DNA of 64,000 bases from the NCBI RefSeq assembly GCF_015222005.1, contig NZ_JADFFL010000004.1, positions 1 to 64,000 of the forward strand, in the 5' to 3' direction. Below are positions 16,677-26,008 of this stretch, piece by piece. A program made the position numbers and the translations under genes. This DNA comes from Mucilaginibacter myungsuensis (GTDB lineage: Bacteria > Bacteroidota > Bacteroidia > Sphingobacteriales > Sphingobacteriaceae). The notes below the pieces were generated by a model. It saw only the letters and a program-made list of their open reading frames with translations, was not told where the DNA came from and made no database searches. How positions within the stretch are numbered: the stretch's first letter is position 1; every line of letters starts with the position of its first letter.

Positions 16677-18326
16677 ATGAAAACCTTTGCTAAATCGATT
16701 ATTTGCGGCGCAATAGCGGTTTTTACCGGACTTACAGCGGGAGCCACCGACCGTCCGATCAAGATCACCAAAAAGTATTTGAACTTCCCTATCTCGCACG
16801 CCCAGAGCCGTAAGGTGATGAAATTTACGGTCGACGGTAAAAAAGAACGCGCCTTTAACATCCGCCTGGCCAATGCCGAGCCTGAGTATTGGGTATTTTA
16901 CGACATGACCCAGTTTAAAGGAAAGACCGTTACCATCAGCTACGATGGCGCCGACGAAGGCTTGCAAAAGATCTATCAGGATGATAAGATAGCCGGTCAG
17001 GATTCGATGTACAAAGAGAAGAACCGCCCGCAATACCATTTCACCACCCGCCGTGGCTGGATCAATGACCCTAACGGTTTGATCTTTTACGAAGGCGAAT
17101 ACCACCTGTTCTATCAGCACAACCCGTTCGAGCGCGAGTGGGAAAATATGTCGTGGGGACACGCGGTGAGTAAAGATCTGATCCACTGGCAGGAATTAGC
17201 CGTAGCGCTGGATCCGGATGATTCGGGTACGATGTTCTCGGGTTCGGCCGTGATCGACTACAACAATACAGCCGGTTTTAATAAAGGCAAAACCCCCGCC
17301 ATGGTGGTAACATATACTGTAGACGGGCATAACAAACAGGTGCAAAGCATGGCCTACAGCCTGGATAACGGCCGCACGTTCAGCAAATACAAGGGCAACC
17401 CGCTGATCGACTCGAAAGAGAAATGGCAAAGTAACGATACCCGCGATCCGCGTGTGTTCTGGTACAAACCGGGCAACCATTGGGTAATGGTATTGAACGA
17501 ACGCGACGGCCACTCGATCTACAACTCGCCCGACCTGAAGAACTGGACCTACCAAAGCCACACCACCGGCTTTTGGGAATGCCCGGATCTATTCGAATTA
17601 CCTATCGATGGTGACAAGAACAAGACCAAATGGGTAATGTACGGCGCATCTAACAGTTACATGATCGGCTCGTTCGATGGTAAAAAGTTCACGCCTGAGT
17701 CTGGGAAGCATTACTTTAGCACCGGTACCATTTATGCCGCCCAAACTTACACCAACATCCCCGATACCGACGGTCGCCGTATCCAGATCGGCTGGGCCCG
17801 CCAATCGCACCCGGGCATGCCTTTTAACGGTATGATGCTATTGCCGACCGAGTTGACCTTGAAGAACACCAAGAACGGTCCGCGTTTATTCAGCAAGCCT
17901 ATTAAAGAGACCGAGCAACTGTTTGAGAAGGCAGGCCAATGGAGCAACCTGAAAGAGGGTCAGGCTAACGACAAGTTGAAAGAATACAACAATGCTGATG
18001 GCTTGCGCATCCGTACAACCATCAAACTATCACACGCTACCAGCGCCGGATTGAACCTGTTCGGTCAGCATATTTTTGATTATGACATGAACAACAATAC
18101 CATCAACGGCACGTTTTACTCGCCCGATGATATGACCAGCATGGAGCTGACCGCCGATATCTACATCGACCGTACATCGGTAGAAGTGGTGATCGATAAC
18201 GGTGCTTACTCCTACGCCTTCCAACGACGTGCTAACAGGGATAATAAAGAGGGTTTCAGGTTTTTCGGCAATAACATCGACGTGAAGAACCTGGAGGTGT
18301 TTAAAGCCAAGTCGATCTGGGAATAA
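16677..18326 (+). CDS. Secreted glycoside hydrolase family 32 (levanase/fructanase-like)
   Basis: A 549-residue GH32 enzyme with signal peptide MKTFAKSIICGAIAVFTGLTAGA. About 100 extra residues precede the five-bladed propeller, whose nucleophile motif WINDPNG is at about residues 128-134. The transition-state stabiliser RDP (DTRDPRVFWY) and acid/base EC (FWECPDLFELP) are both present. The C-terminal beta-sandwich has IDRTSVEVVIDNGAYSYAF. It hydrolyses fructose-containing polymers or sucrose outside the cytoplasm. No SusC/SusD pair, transporter or fructokinase is adjacent, so it is not in an obvious utilisation locus. A terminator follows. Confidence 0.92.
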   Translation: MKTFAKSIICGAIAVFTGLTAGATDRPIKITKKYLNFPISHAQSRKVMKFTVDGKKERAFNIRLANAEPEYWVFYDMTQFKGKTVTISYDGADEGLQKIYQDDKIAGQDSMYKEKNRPQYHFTTRRGWINDPNGLIFYEGEYHLFYQHNPFEREWENMSWGHAVSKDLIHWQELAVALDPDDSGTMFSGSAVIDYNNTAGFNKGKTPAMVVTYTVDGHNKQVQSMAYSLDNGRTFSKYKGNPLIDSKEKWQSNDTRDPRVFWYKPGNHWVMVLNERDGHSIYNSPDLKNWTYQSHTTGFWECPDLFELPIDGDKNKTKWVMYGASNSYMIGSFDGKKFTPESGKHYFSTGTIYAAQTYTNIPDTDGRRIQIGWARQSHPGMPFNGMMLLPTELTLKNTKNGPRLFSKPIKETEQLFEKAGQWSNLKEGQANDKLKEYNNADGLRIRTTIKLSHATSAGLNLFGQHIFDYDMNNNTINGTFYSPDDMTSMELTADIYIDRTSVEVVIDNGAYSYAFQRRANRDNKEGFRFFGNNIDVKNLEVFKAKSIWE

Positions 18327-18344
18327 CATTATTGATCAGACTCA

Positions 18345-18378
18345 TAAAGACCATTCAGTTTTGCTGAATGGGCTTTAT
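18345..18378 (+). terminator. Rho-independent terminator after GH32
   Basis: CCATTCAG (18351-18358) pairs with CTGAATGG (18364-18371); flanking AAAG/GCTTT extends the stem. Confidence 0.75.
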
Positions 18379-18416
18379 TGTGAAGAGCTATTTAGCATAT
18401 CATCAAACGATCTGTT

Positions 18417-19484
18417 TTAAGGGATCAACTGTTCCGCTCGCATGCTATCAAACAGCTCGTAAAACGTTTCTTCGGTATCCTGAAAGACCGTGAATCCCAA
18501 CTTGCGGCTTTTAGACATATCCGTCATCACCTCTATCGGTCTCCCTAAGTCAAGATCGGTATGCCAGGCGGTTGCTAACCTGTCTAACTCGCTAACTTTA
18601 AGATCGTACTTGGTCGCCATGTTGCTCCAGATATCGGCATCATTCGCTATTTCATTAACCAAAGGTTGTATAGTGCCTTGCCACCCTACCGGCTCTACAT
18701 TAAAGTACCTTGCCAAGCGTATCCATAATCGGCTCCACCTAAAAACATCACCGTTCACCACGTTAAAAGCCTCGTTACGGGCGGCATCGGTGGTAGATGC
18801 CCAGATCAGGTGCTCGGCCAAAACCCGGGCATCGGTCACGTCAGATATTCCATTCCATTGTGCCGCAGAACCAGGCCATATGAAAGGGCGGCCTGTTTCT
18901 TTACAAATAGAAGCGTAAACGGCCAGAGTCGATCCCATATTCATGGCGTTACCTATCGCTTTGCCAATTACCGTATGCGGTCGGTGTATGCTCCATGTAA
19001 AGCCGTCGCGCGCGGCGGCAGCATATACCTCATCCTCCTGAGCGTAGTAAAAATTCTCCAGATCTAACCGTGGGTGCTCCTCGCGTAAGGGGGTCTCCGG
19101 CAAAAAGCCTGCTTTGGCATAAGCCTCAAATGGCCCCAAATAATGTTTCAGTCCGGTCACCAGGGCCACATGTTCAACTGAATTTTTCTCGGATAACACA
19201 GCGAACAGATTACGTAGCATCAAGCTGTTCACCCTTATATTTTCCGCTTCCGTATCATTACGCATCCAGGTGGTAATGTAAATGTGGGTGGGCTTTACAT
19301 TTGCCAAGGCAGATCTTAAACTTTCCGTATCTAAAAGATCTGCCGCTACAGGCTTCAACTCCTTAATATCCGTATTTGGTTTGCGGGCCAGGCCGTAAGT
19401 GTCCCATCCTTTTGATATTAGGCTTTCGGCCAGGTTGCTTCCGGTAATTCCGCTTGCCCCTACTATTAATGCTATTTTATTCAT
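18417..19484 (-). CDS. PRISE-type short-chain dehydrogenase/reductase
   Basis: A 355-residue extended SDR. ALIVGASGITGSNLAESL is the NADP-binding motif. The segments ITTWMRN, VTGLKHYLGPFEAYAK and NFYYAQEDEVY resemble the PRISE group (progesterone 5-beta-reductase / iridoid-synthase-like), which reduces activated C=C bonds. The physiological substrate is unknown. It is divergent from a Crp/Fnr regulator 167 bases away, which may control it. Confidence 0.8.
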   Translation of the reverse strand: MNKIALIVGASGITGSNLAESLISKGWDTYGLARKPNTDIKELKPVAADLLDTESLRSALANVKPTHIYITTWMRNDTEAENIRVNSLMLRNLFAVLSEKNSVEHVALVTGLKHYLGPFEAYAKAGFLPETPLREEHPRLDLENFYYAQEDEVYAAAARDGFTWSIHRPHTVIGKAIGNAMNMGSTLAVYASICKETGRPFIWPGSAAQWNGISDVTDARVLAEHLIWASTTDAARNEAFNVVNGDVFRWSRLWIRLARYFNVEPVGWQGTIQPLVNEIANDADIWSNMATKYDLKVSELDRLATAWHTDLDLGRPIEVMTDMSKSRKLGFTVFQDTEETFYELFDSMRAEQLIP

Positions 19485-19651
19485 ACTATTATTGTTTGAT
19501 AGACAGCATCAAATTTACCGTTGACCGAGCTTTTACCAGTTGACGTGCATCATAAAATATAATTGATATAGATCAAGCACATACCGAACAAGCCCCTATT
19601 TATCAATAATTTACACATTACTAAATTGTATTTGTTACCACCCGTCCATTT

Positions 19652-20233
19652 ATGATCAATATACTTTTCGACCATATCCAACAAAAAGTTCCTCTCACTG
19701 ATCAGGATAAACACGGTATAAAACCCTTCTTCACCGCCAAAAGACTACGGAAACGCCAGTACCTTTTGCAATCGGGTGATGTTTGCAAACACCTGGCTTT
19801 TGTAACTAAGGGCTTGCTTAGGACCTATAACGTAGACGATAAGGGCGACGAGCACATGAGTGTTTTTGGATGGGAGGGTTGGTGGATATCTGACTTTAAT
19901 AGCTTTTTGACCGGACAGCCTGCCTTGTTTAATATCGATGCTATCGAAAATTCGGAGTTAATGCTAATATCGCATGCAGATTATGAAGCCTTAACCATAG
20001 CTGTACCCGTAATGGACCGTTACTTCCGGATCCTTTATCAAAATAGTCTGGTAACCAAAGAACGCAGACTAATGAGTTCGATAACTCACAGTGCAGAGGA
20101 AAGGTATTTGGAATTAGCCGGATCGACCCCTAAGATGATAGAACGTATCCCGCAAAATTTGGTGGCCTCTTATTTAGGCATCGCGCCCGAAACTTTAAGC
20201 CGTATCAAGAAAAATTTGACTACACGTAAATAA
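19652..20233 (+). CDS. Crp/Fnr-family transcriptional regulator
   Basis: A 193-residue regulator. The N-terminal cyclic-nucleotide-binding-like beta roll spans about 25-120 (LLQSGDVCKHLAFVTKGLLRTY). The C-terminal HTH reads NLVASYLGIAPETLSRIKKNL. No cysteine cluster of the Fnr type is visible, so it is not an oxygen-sensing Fe-S form; the ligand is unknown. Bacteroidota have many of these next to single reductase genes, as here with the divergent PRISE SDR. Confidence 0.85.
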   Translation: MINILFDHIQQKVPLTDQDKHGIKPFFTAKRLRKRQYLLQSGDVCKHLAFVTKGLLRTYNVDDKGDEHMSVFGWEGWWISDFNSFLTGQPALFNIDAIENSELMLISHADYEALTIAVPVMDRYFRILYQNSLVTKERRLMSSITHSAEERYLELAGSTPKMIERIPQNLVASYLGIAPETLSRIKKNLTTRK

Positions 20234-20463
20234 GTAAACGTAAGGCTTAGATAAACGTCGTTCAGTTTGGTAAACCTCAAGAACAATTGATCATCGTAAG
20301 CTATAAGGCTTCTTAGTCACCATCAAGTGTGAGCCGGAAGACTATCTGTTTATTTCTCAGGTGATCTTCTCGCCATCTTCTACTCCTATAAGACATGAAC
20401 AGGTTAAAACATTTACCTCAAAGGTTATGTTACCCCTCCGTTCACCCCATAATATTTATTCAA

Positions 20464-21789
20464 TTGGCAACCACAGAGACCGGCGGGACAGTTAAAACTT
20501 TCAACGTCACCAAATTATTGCTCATCTTAGGCTTAAGCGTAATGCTTTGCGGTCAAAGCTATTTTGGCTTCAGGCTGCACGAGCTATCCGATCGTCAGGA
20601 GCAGATCAAGACCGATTATTCTGATATCAACAACATCACCCTGGGCGTGTTCTCTATCGACCAATGGCGGGATAAGATCACCGGCATTATTAACCACCAG
20701 GTGCGCAACTTTAAGCTGAACAAGGCCCAAAAACGCGACCTTCAGATCGAAGTGGAGCAGATCATTATGGCGCTGATCAACAAGGCCGAAGCTTTGCTGA
20801 ATAAAAAGCCAAAGTCGTTGGGTGGTAAGATCAAAAAGTTCGCTGTTAAAAGTTTTGTGAAGACCGACGATATTAAAGCCAAGGTGCCCGGCTACGCCAA
20901 AATGATCATCGCTAAGGTTGATAACAAAGACAACAAGAATAAACTAAGCGATATGGCGCTGAGCAAATTTAGCGAAGCCCAGCAGACCGGCTACCTGGAC
21001 AGCACCCTCCGTGTGACCGACTCCATCCACAATGTGATGTACAAAAAGTACAAGGTAACATCACAGGATGAGCTGAATAAAAAACTGGAGGCCGAACTGG
21101 TCAACATCCGTAAGCAGACCTATACTTACTGCTTCGGCATGTTAGGTTGCGTGGTGATCGTGCTAACGCTATGGTGGATATTCCGCAAGCGTACCAACTT
21201 GCATGGGGCACTGTTCATCATGTCGCTGTTATTCGCCTTTATCCTGCTTGCTGTGGGATTGACGGCATCCATGGTGGAAGTTGATGCGCGTGTACGCTCC
21301 CTTGATTTTGTGCTGCTGGGCGAACATGTGGTATTTAAGAACCAGGTACTGTTTTTCCAAAGCAAGAGTATTATGGATGTGGTACACGTACTGATCATGC
21401 AACCGGCTATCGATTCTAAATTAGTGGGTGCGCTTATCCTGATATTCAGCGTGCTGTTCCCGGTCATCAAATTGAGTTCGACAGGCATCCACCTGCTCGC
21501 CAAAAAGAAACTGGCCGAAAATAAGGTGATCAAATACTTTGCTTTCCAGTCGGGTAAATGGAGCATGGCCGACGTTATCGTGATCGCCATCCTTATGGTT
21601 TACATTGGTCTTAACGGATTATTAGAAAGTCAACTGGCAGGCTTAGGTATCAAAGACCCTACGCTAACGGTGATCACTACCAACAATACTGCCTTGCAAC
21701 CGGGCTATATCATATTCATCGCCTTTGTGCTATTCGGCCTGTGTTTATCAACCATACTTAAATTCATCACCCCGCATAACGCAGACTAA
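20464..21789 (+). CDS. PqiA-like membrane protein, first of a tandem pair
   Basis: About 441 residues from a TTG at 20464. An N-terminal membrane helix (LLLILGLSVMLCG) is followed by a basic, helical region of about 200 residues and then about five membrane segments. The last part, GKWSMADVIVIAILMVYIGLN, matches the paraquat-inducible protein A family. The TTG is preferred to an upstream ATG at 20395, since the neighbouring paralogue starts with TTG at the equivalent place (ATTGGCAACC versus ATTGACAACG). E. coli PqiA belongs to a lipid-transport system with an MCE protein, but no MCE partner lies here. Role uncertain. Confidence 0.75.
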   Translation: MATTETGGTVKTFNVTKLLLILGLSVMLCGQSYFGFRLHELSDRQEQIKTDYSDINNITLGVFSIDQWRDKITGIINHQVRNFKLNKAQKRDLQIEVEQIIMALINKAEALLNKKPKSLGGKIKKFAVKSFVKTDDIKAKVPGYAKMIIAKVDNKDNKNKLSDMALSKFSEAQQTGYLDSTLRVTDSIHNVMYKKYKVTSQDELNKKLEAELVNIRKQTYTYCFGMLGCVVIVLTLWWIFRKRTNLHGALFIMSLLFAFILLAVGLTASMVEVDARVRSLDFVLLGEHVVFKNQVLFFQSKSIMDVVHVLIMQPAIDSKLVGALILIFSVLFPVIKLSSTGIHLLAKKKLAENKVIKYFAFQSGKWSMADVIVIAILMVYIGLNGLLESQLAGLGIKDPTLTVITTNNTALQPGYIIFIAFVLFGLCLSTILKFITPHNAD

Positions 21790-21821
21790 GGGTTAAGGAC
21801 CATCATCAAAACGCTACTACA

Positions 21822-23171
21822 TTGACAACGCAACAACATACACAACCGGCAAAAAGATCTGTATTGCCAAATATCCTGCTCATTTTAGGGCTAAGCGTAT
21901 TGCTGTTCGGCGAATGCTGGTACGGCTATAAGCTGCATAAACTATCGGCCGAGCAGACGCAGATCAAAGAGGATTATAACTTGTCCAACAATATCACCTT
22001 CGGAATATTCTCGGTAGATGAGTGGCGCGAGCGTATCGCTGCTTTGGTGAATAAGCAGGTCAGCGGGTTCAGTTTTACCAAGGCGCAGAAAAAAGCCATG
22101 CAAAAACAGGTGGAAACTCAGCTTTATACCATGGTGCACAAAACGGTGCGGGATATTACCAAGCCGCAAAAAACTTTTATGGGCAAACTAACCAAAATTG
22201 GCTTTAAAGCCATGGTGAAACCCGAAGAAATAGACGCTCAAGTGCCATCGTTCGCGCGTACTATTGTAAACAAGGTAACCAGCCCGGCCAGTGAACGCCG
22301 ACTGAAGCGGATAGCCGGCAGCAAAATAAACGAACTGGTTGACCAAACTTACGACAGCACCAACGTGGCCAGTTACGAGGTGACCAAGTATCTGTACAAA
22401 AAGTACAAGGTATCCGACCCTTTAGCTTACAACAAAGCCATAAATAATCGTTTGAACGTCATCAAAACTGAAACCATGAATGCCATGTACGCCATGCTGG
22501 GATGCGTAGCTGCAGCGTTGGTATTTTGGCTGTTGATGCGCAAGCAGGTTCACTTGCAGGCAACGCTATTTGTCATGTCGATATTATTTGCGGTGGTGAT
22601 GCTGGTAGTAGGGACTACGGCATCTATCATCGATCTGGATGCGCGGATCAAAACACTCGAGTTTTCGCTCATGGGCGAAAAGGTCGGGTTTATTAACCAG
22701 GTGTTATTCTTCCAAAGTAAAAGTTTATGGGGAGTAATTACTACCCTGATCTCTCAAGCCAAGCCCGATGCTATTGTAGTTGGCGCCCTGCTCCTATTGT
22801 TTGTAGTGATATTACCGTTGTTGCGTATGATCGCCCGGAGTATATATCTTACGTGTTCGGCCAAGATAGCTGATAGCAAAGTGATCCAGTACCTGGCCTT
22901 CCATTCGGGTAAATGGGACATGGCCGACGTGATGGTGGTGGGCATTGCCATGACCTATATTGGATTGAACGGCATCCTTAAAAGTCAGCTATCCAACCTC
23001 AATATCAACGCCGGCGGCTTTGTGACCACTACCGTTAACAATACCTCGTTACAGCCGGGTTACTATGTGTTTGTGGCTTATGTGGTATTCGCATTCATCT
23101 TATCGTATATTTTAAAAGGTGTTACGCCAAGCTGCCGTTTGAACGAGATAAAGGAAGAAAGCGATGAGTAA
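21822..23171 (+). CDS. PqiA-like membrane protein, second of a tandem pair
   Basis: 449 residues from a TTG start. It is a full-length paralogue of the preceding protein: LLILGLSVLLFGECWYGYKL against LLILGLSVMLCGQSYFGFRL, and GKWDMADVMVVGIAMTYIGLN against GKWSMADVIVIAILMVYIGLN. The layout is the same: one N-terminal membrane helix, a charged soluble domain of about 200 residues, and a C-terminal membrane bundle. The genes are 32 bases apart and followed by a shared terminator, so the two proteins may form a complex. No partner genes are near. Confidence 0.75.
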   Translation: MTTQQHTQPAKRSVLPNILLILGLSVLLFGECWYGYKLHKLSAEQTQIKEDYNLSNNITFGIFSVDEWRERIAALVNKQVSGFSFTKAQKKAMQKQVETQLYTMVHKTVRDITKPQKTFMGKLTKIGFKAMVKPEEIDAQVPSFARTIVNKVTSPASERRLKRIAGSKINELVDQTYDSTNVASYEVTKYLYKKYKVSDPLAYNKAINNRLNVIKTETMNAMYAMLGCVAAALVFWLLMRKQVHLQATLFVMSILFAVVMLVVGTTASIIDLDARIKTLEFSLMGEKVGFINQVLFFQSKSLWGVITTLISQAKPDAIVVGALLLLFVVILPLLRMIARSIYLTCSAKIADSKVIQYLAFHSGKWDMADVMVVGIAMTYIGLNGILKSQLSNLNINAGGFVTTTVNNTSLQPGYYVFVAYVVFAFILSYILKGVTPSCRLNEIKEESDE

Positions 23172-23190
23172 CATATTTGATCTGATAACT

Positions 23191-23226
23191 AAAAGCCCAT
23201 TTTGCTACAGCAAGAATGGGCTTTTC
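23191..23226 (+). terminator. Rho-independent terminator after the pqiA-like pair
   Basis: AAAAGCCCATT pairs with AATGGGCTTTT across a 14-base loop, 20 bases after the second paralogue's stop. Confidence 0.8.
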
Positions 23227-23277
23227 TGTTTATAAAGCACCTTGAGATCCCCCCACCGAATTTTTGACAGTAGGGTA

Positions 23278-23312
23278 CTGCAAATTTTTCATTTTAGCTG
23301 AAAAATTTGCAG
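23278..23312. promoter_or_regulatory. Inverted repeat upstream of hsp20
   Basis: CTGCAAATTTTTCA and its complement TGAAAAATTTGCAG flank a 7-base centre. It lies 23-57 bases upstream of a sigma-54-like promoter, where an activator could bind. A terminator is less likely, since one already precedes it. Confidence 0.55.
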
Positions 23313-23334
23313 TCCAAATATCGTTTTTCCCGTT

Positions 23335-23350
23335 TGGCACATCGCTTGTA
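23335..23350 (+). promoter_or_regulatory. Sigma-54-like promoter for hsp20
   Basis: TGGCAC, five bases, then TTGTA fits the -24/-12 sigma-54 consensus TGGCAC-N5-TTGCW except for T in place of C at -12. It is 60 bases before the hsp20 start. No TAnnTTTG element is as well placed. Confidence 0.55.
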
Positions 23351-23410
23351 TTACAGTTACCAGTTTAATTAACAATAAGTTGTATCATTTAAATTAAAAA
23401 AGAACGACCT

Positions 23411-23854
23411 ATGAACTTGGTTAAATTTAATTCGGACAAAAGAAACAATGGAGCATTAATGCCAGGCTTTAATGACGTTTTCGACTCAATTTTCAACGAC
23501 ACTTTTTTCAACGACAGGATGACAGCACGCGTACCGGCTGCCAACATCAGCGAGAGCGATCTGCACTATCACATAGAGCTTGCTGCACCCGGCCTAAAAA
23601 AAGAGGACTTTAAACTGAGCCTTGACCGTAACGTATTAAGCGTTAATGTAGAGCAGCAAAAAGAACAGTCGCAGGGGCAAAAGAGCTATAACAAGCGTGA
23701 GTTCAGTTATGGATCTTGGGTACGCTCGTTCACATTGCCGGATAGCGCTAATGTAGAACAGATCGATGCCACCTACAACGACGGTATCCTGATGATAGAT
23801 ATCGCCAAACGTGAAGAGGCCAAGGCCATCCGCCGCCAGATAGAGATCAAATAA
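23411..23854 (+). CDS. Small heat-shock protein (Hsp20/alpha-crystallin)
   Basis: A 147-residue Hsp20. The alpha-crystallin domain spans about 45-140 (VPAANISESDLHYHIELAAPGLKKEDFKLSLD) and ends with the family motif ATYNDGILMIDIAK, followed by a C-terminal I-x-I type tail (RRQIEIK). It is an ATP-independent holdase that binds unfolding proteins in the cytoplasm. A single-gene transcript between two terminators, with a sigma-54-like promoter, suggests stress control through an activator. Confidence 0.93.
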   Translation: MNLVKFNSDKRNNGALMPGFNDVFDSIFNDTFFNDRMTARVPAANISESDLHYHIELAAPGLKKEDFKLSLDRNVLSVNVEQQKEQSQGQKSYNKREFSYGSWVRSFTLPDSANVEQIDATYNDGILMIDIAKREEAKAIRRQIEIK

Positions 23855-23882
23855 ACACTGCGGTAAATCTAACTTAACATGC

Positions 23883-23918
23883 AAAAGCGGCTACCAGTAC
23901 TACCGGCAGCCGCTTTTT
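23883..23918 (+). terminator. Rho-independent terminator after hsp20
   Basis: AAAAGCGGCT pairs with AGCCGCTTTTT around a 15-base loop. Confidence 0.8.
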
Positions 23919-23963
23919 CATGTTTCAGCCCGGACAGGCGGATAGCTGAATGGTAGCTAAAAT

Positions 23964-25511
23964 CTACTTTTTACTTTTATTGACCACCTTATAAAGATCC
24001 AGTCTCCTATCCTTTAAATTCCTTACCGCGCCAAAGCTGTGTAACTCCTTTAGCAGGTCTACATCTACATCAGCGATCAGGGTAGTTTCGGTATTAGGCG
24101 TTGCTTCGGCTTTAATGCCGTTACTTGGAAAAGAAAAATCTGAGGGTGTAAACACGGCCGATTGCGCGTACTGGATATCCATATTGTGCACCTTTGGTAA
24201 GTTGCCTACGCTACCTGCTATTGCTACGTAGCATTCGTTCTCTATGGCGCGGGCCTGGGCACAGCTGCGTACACGGGTGTAACCGTTCTGTGTATCGGTC
24301 ATAAATGGCACAAACAATATCTGCATACCCTGATCGGCCAGTAAACGTGGTAACTCGGGGAATTCCACATCGTAGCAGATCAATATGCCGATCTTGCCGC
24401 AGTCGGTATCATAGGTAGTGATATGGTCTCCGCCTACCATTCCCCAGGCACTTTGCTCGGCGGGTGTGAGGTGGATCTTTTTGTACATCTCGTAAGATCC
24501 ATCGCGCCGGCATAAATAACCTACGTTCTGCAATACACCATTTTCCAAGTACGGCATACTACCGGTTATAATATTGATATTATAACTCATGGCATATTCA
24601 ATAAATTTATCACGTAGCGGGATAGTAAAATCGGCTATTTCGCGCATGGCACCCGCTCCGCTCAAATGGTTGTAAGCGGTCATCAACGGTGCGTTGAACA
24701 ACTCGGGGAATAGCACAAAATCACTCTGATAATCGCTGATCACGTCCACAAAAAACTCTATCTGCTCGCACAAGGATTCCAGATTCTCGAACGGACGCAT
24801 CTGCCATTGAACCAATCCTAACCGGATGATCGACTTTTTAGAATTAATGTGTGCCGCTTCTTCGTTATAATAAATATTGTTCCACTCTAACAGCGACGCA
24901 TATTCTAAAGATTGCGTATCGCCGGGCAGGTAGCCTTTCAGTATCTTACGTACGTGAAAATCGTTCGCTAACTGGAAAGACAAGGTAGGGTCGTGTATCT
25001 CTTTTCCTTTTACCTTTTCCAGATACGCTTTTGGGGTAAGCTTACCGGCATAGTCCTTATATTTAGGGATACGGCCGCCGGCAATGATCGCGCGCAGGTT
25101 ATGGCGTTCGCAAATCTCCTTGCGCGCATCGTACAGGCGCCTGCCAATGCGCATGCCCCGGTGATCCGGGTGTACAAAAAAGTCGATGCCGTAAAGCACA
25201 TCGCCTTTATCATCGTGGGTAGAGAATGTGTAATTGCCCGTAATTTGCGCGTAAGTGTGGTTATCGCCAAACTTATCATAATCTACTATGAGCGATAGCG
25301 CGCAGCCCGCAATGGCACCGTTCACCAATATACACACTTGCCCCTCGGGGAACAGCTCTATCAGCTGACTAATGTGGCTCTCGCCCCAATATGATGCGCC
25401 TTCCCATTCGGCATACGCCTCTATCATTGATGCCTTTAAACCAAGGTAATCGTCTTTGGTGAGGGTACGGAGTTCTATTTTAAGATCCTCGTTCTTTAAA
25501 TCTTTTTCCAT
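23964..25511 (-). CDS. GNAT acetyltransferase fused to a carbon-nitrogen hydrolase
   Basis: A 515-residue fusion. The N-terminal GNAT domain (about 10-200) has FFVHPDHRGMRIGRRLYDARKEI, the acetyl-CoA pyrophosphate loop. The C-terminal nitrilase-superfamily domain (about 225-510) carries the Glu-Lys-Cys triad in DFVLFPELFNAP, MYKKIHLTPAEQ and GILICYDVEFPELPR. Such fusions are widespread. They probably acylate or release an amide from a small metabolite; the substrate is not known. The start at 25511 is the first ATG before the conserved region. Single gene downstream of csp. Confidence 0.88.
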   Translation of the reverse strand: MEKDLKNEDLKIELRTLTKDDYLGLKASMIEAYAEWEGASYWGESHISQLIELFPEGQVCILVNGAIAGCALSLIVDYDKFGDNHTYAQITGNYTFSTHDDKGDVLYGIDFFVHPDHRGMRIGRRLYDARKEICERHNLRAIIAGGRIPKYKDYAGKLTPKAYLEKVKGKEIHDPTLSFQLANDFHVRKILKGYLPGDTQSLEYASLLEWNNIYYNEEAAHINSKKSIIRLGLVQWQMRPFENLESLCEQIEFFVDVISDYQSDFVLFPELFNAPLMTAYNHLSGAGAMREIADFTIPLRDKFIEYAMSYNINIITGSMPYLENGVLQNVGYLCRRDGSYEMYKKIHLTPAEQSAWGMVGGDHITTYDTDCGKIGILICYDVEFPELPRLLADQGMQILFVPFMTDTQNGYTRVRSCAQARAIENECYVAIAGSVGNLPKVHNMDIQYAQSAVFTPSDFSFPSNGIKAEATPNTETTLIADVDVDLLKELHSFGAVRNLKDRRLDLYKVVNKSKK

Positions 25512-25570
25512 TATAATATTGGTAATAGCCCATAGCGAAAACAACGGGCGGGTGTTTGAATTTGAAGCAC

Positions 25571-25600
25571 AAAAAAGCCCTCTCCTTTGCAGGAGAGGGC
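25571..25600 (-). terminator. Rho-independent terminator after the cold-shock gene
   Basis: On the minus strand, GCCCTCTCCT pairs with AGGAGAGGGC and is followed by TTTTTT. It lies between csp and the GNAT-nitrilase start. Confidence 0.85.
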
Positions 25601-25622
25601 GCACAATAATAATATATAGGTG

Positions 25623-25814
25623 TTAAACTACTTTTACGTTTACTGCGTTTGGTCCTTTACGGCCCTCTTCAAGGTCGTAGTTAACAACATTGTTTTCGCG
25701 AATGTTGTCGATAAGACCACTTGAATGAACAAAGATCTCGCTACCACCATTACTTGGTGTGATAAATCCGAAACCTTTAGTTTCATTGAAAAATTTTACT
25801 GTACCTTCTTGCAT
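25623..25814 (-). CDS. csp: Cold-shock protein (CspA family)
   Basis: A 63-residue single cold-shock domain: MQEGTVKFFNETKGFGFITP contains the RNP1 motif KGFGFI, and EIFVHSSGL contains RNP2. It is an RNA/ssDNA chaperone. The start at 25814 is canonical for the family; an in-frame ATG 33 bases upstream would add an atypical N-terminus. The roughly 190 AT-rich bases upstream are gene-free and may be a long leader, as in many csp genes. Confidence 0.93.
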   Translation of the reverse strand: MQEGTVKFFNETKGFGFITPSNGGSEIFVHSSGLIDNIRENNVVNYDLEEGRKGPNAVNVKVV

Positions 25815-26008
25815 TATGTATTTTATTAATATCTGTAAATCTACCATTTACTTTTGGTTAATCCTAATTAATTCGGAGTTTATCGTCATTTACCTTCAAG
25901 AAAAGTTTTGTCGGAACTTTTTACACGCGCTTAAACCCCGCTAACATATCCTTTTTGCGCCGAGCTTAACGTGCCTGACGCAACAGGATACCTATGCCCG
26001 CAAGAGAG

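Noticed and set aside
25815..26008. A csp promoter with a clear -33/-7 pair
   Set aside because: No TAnnTTTG at acceptable spacing could be seen in the AT-rich leader.
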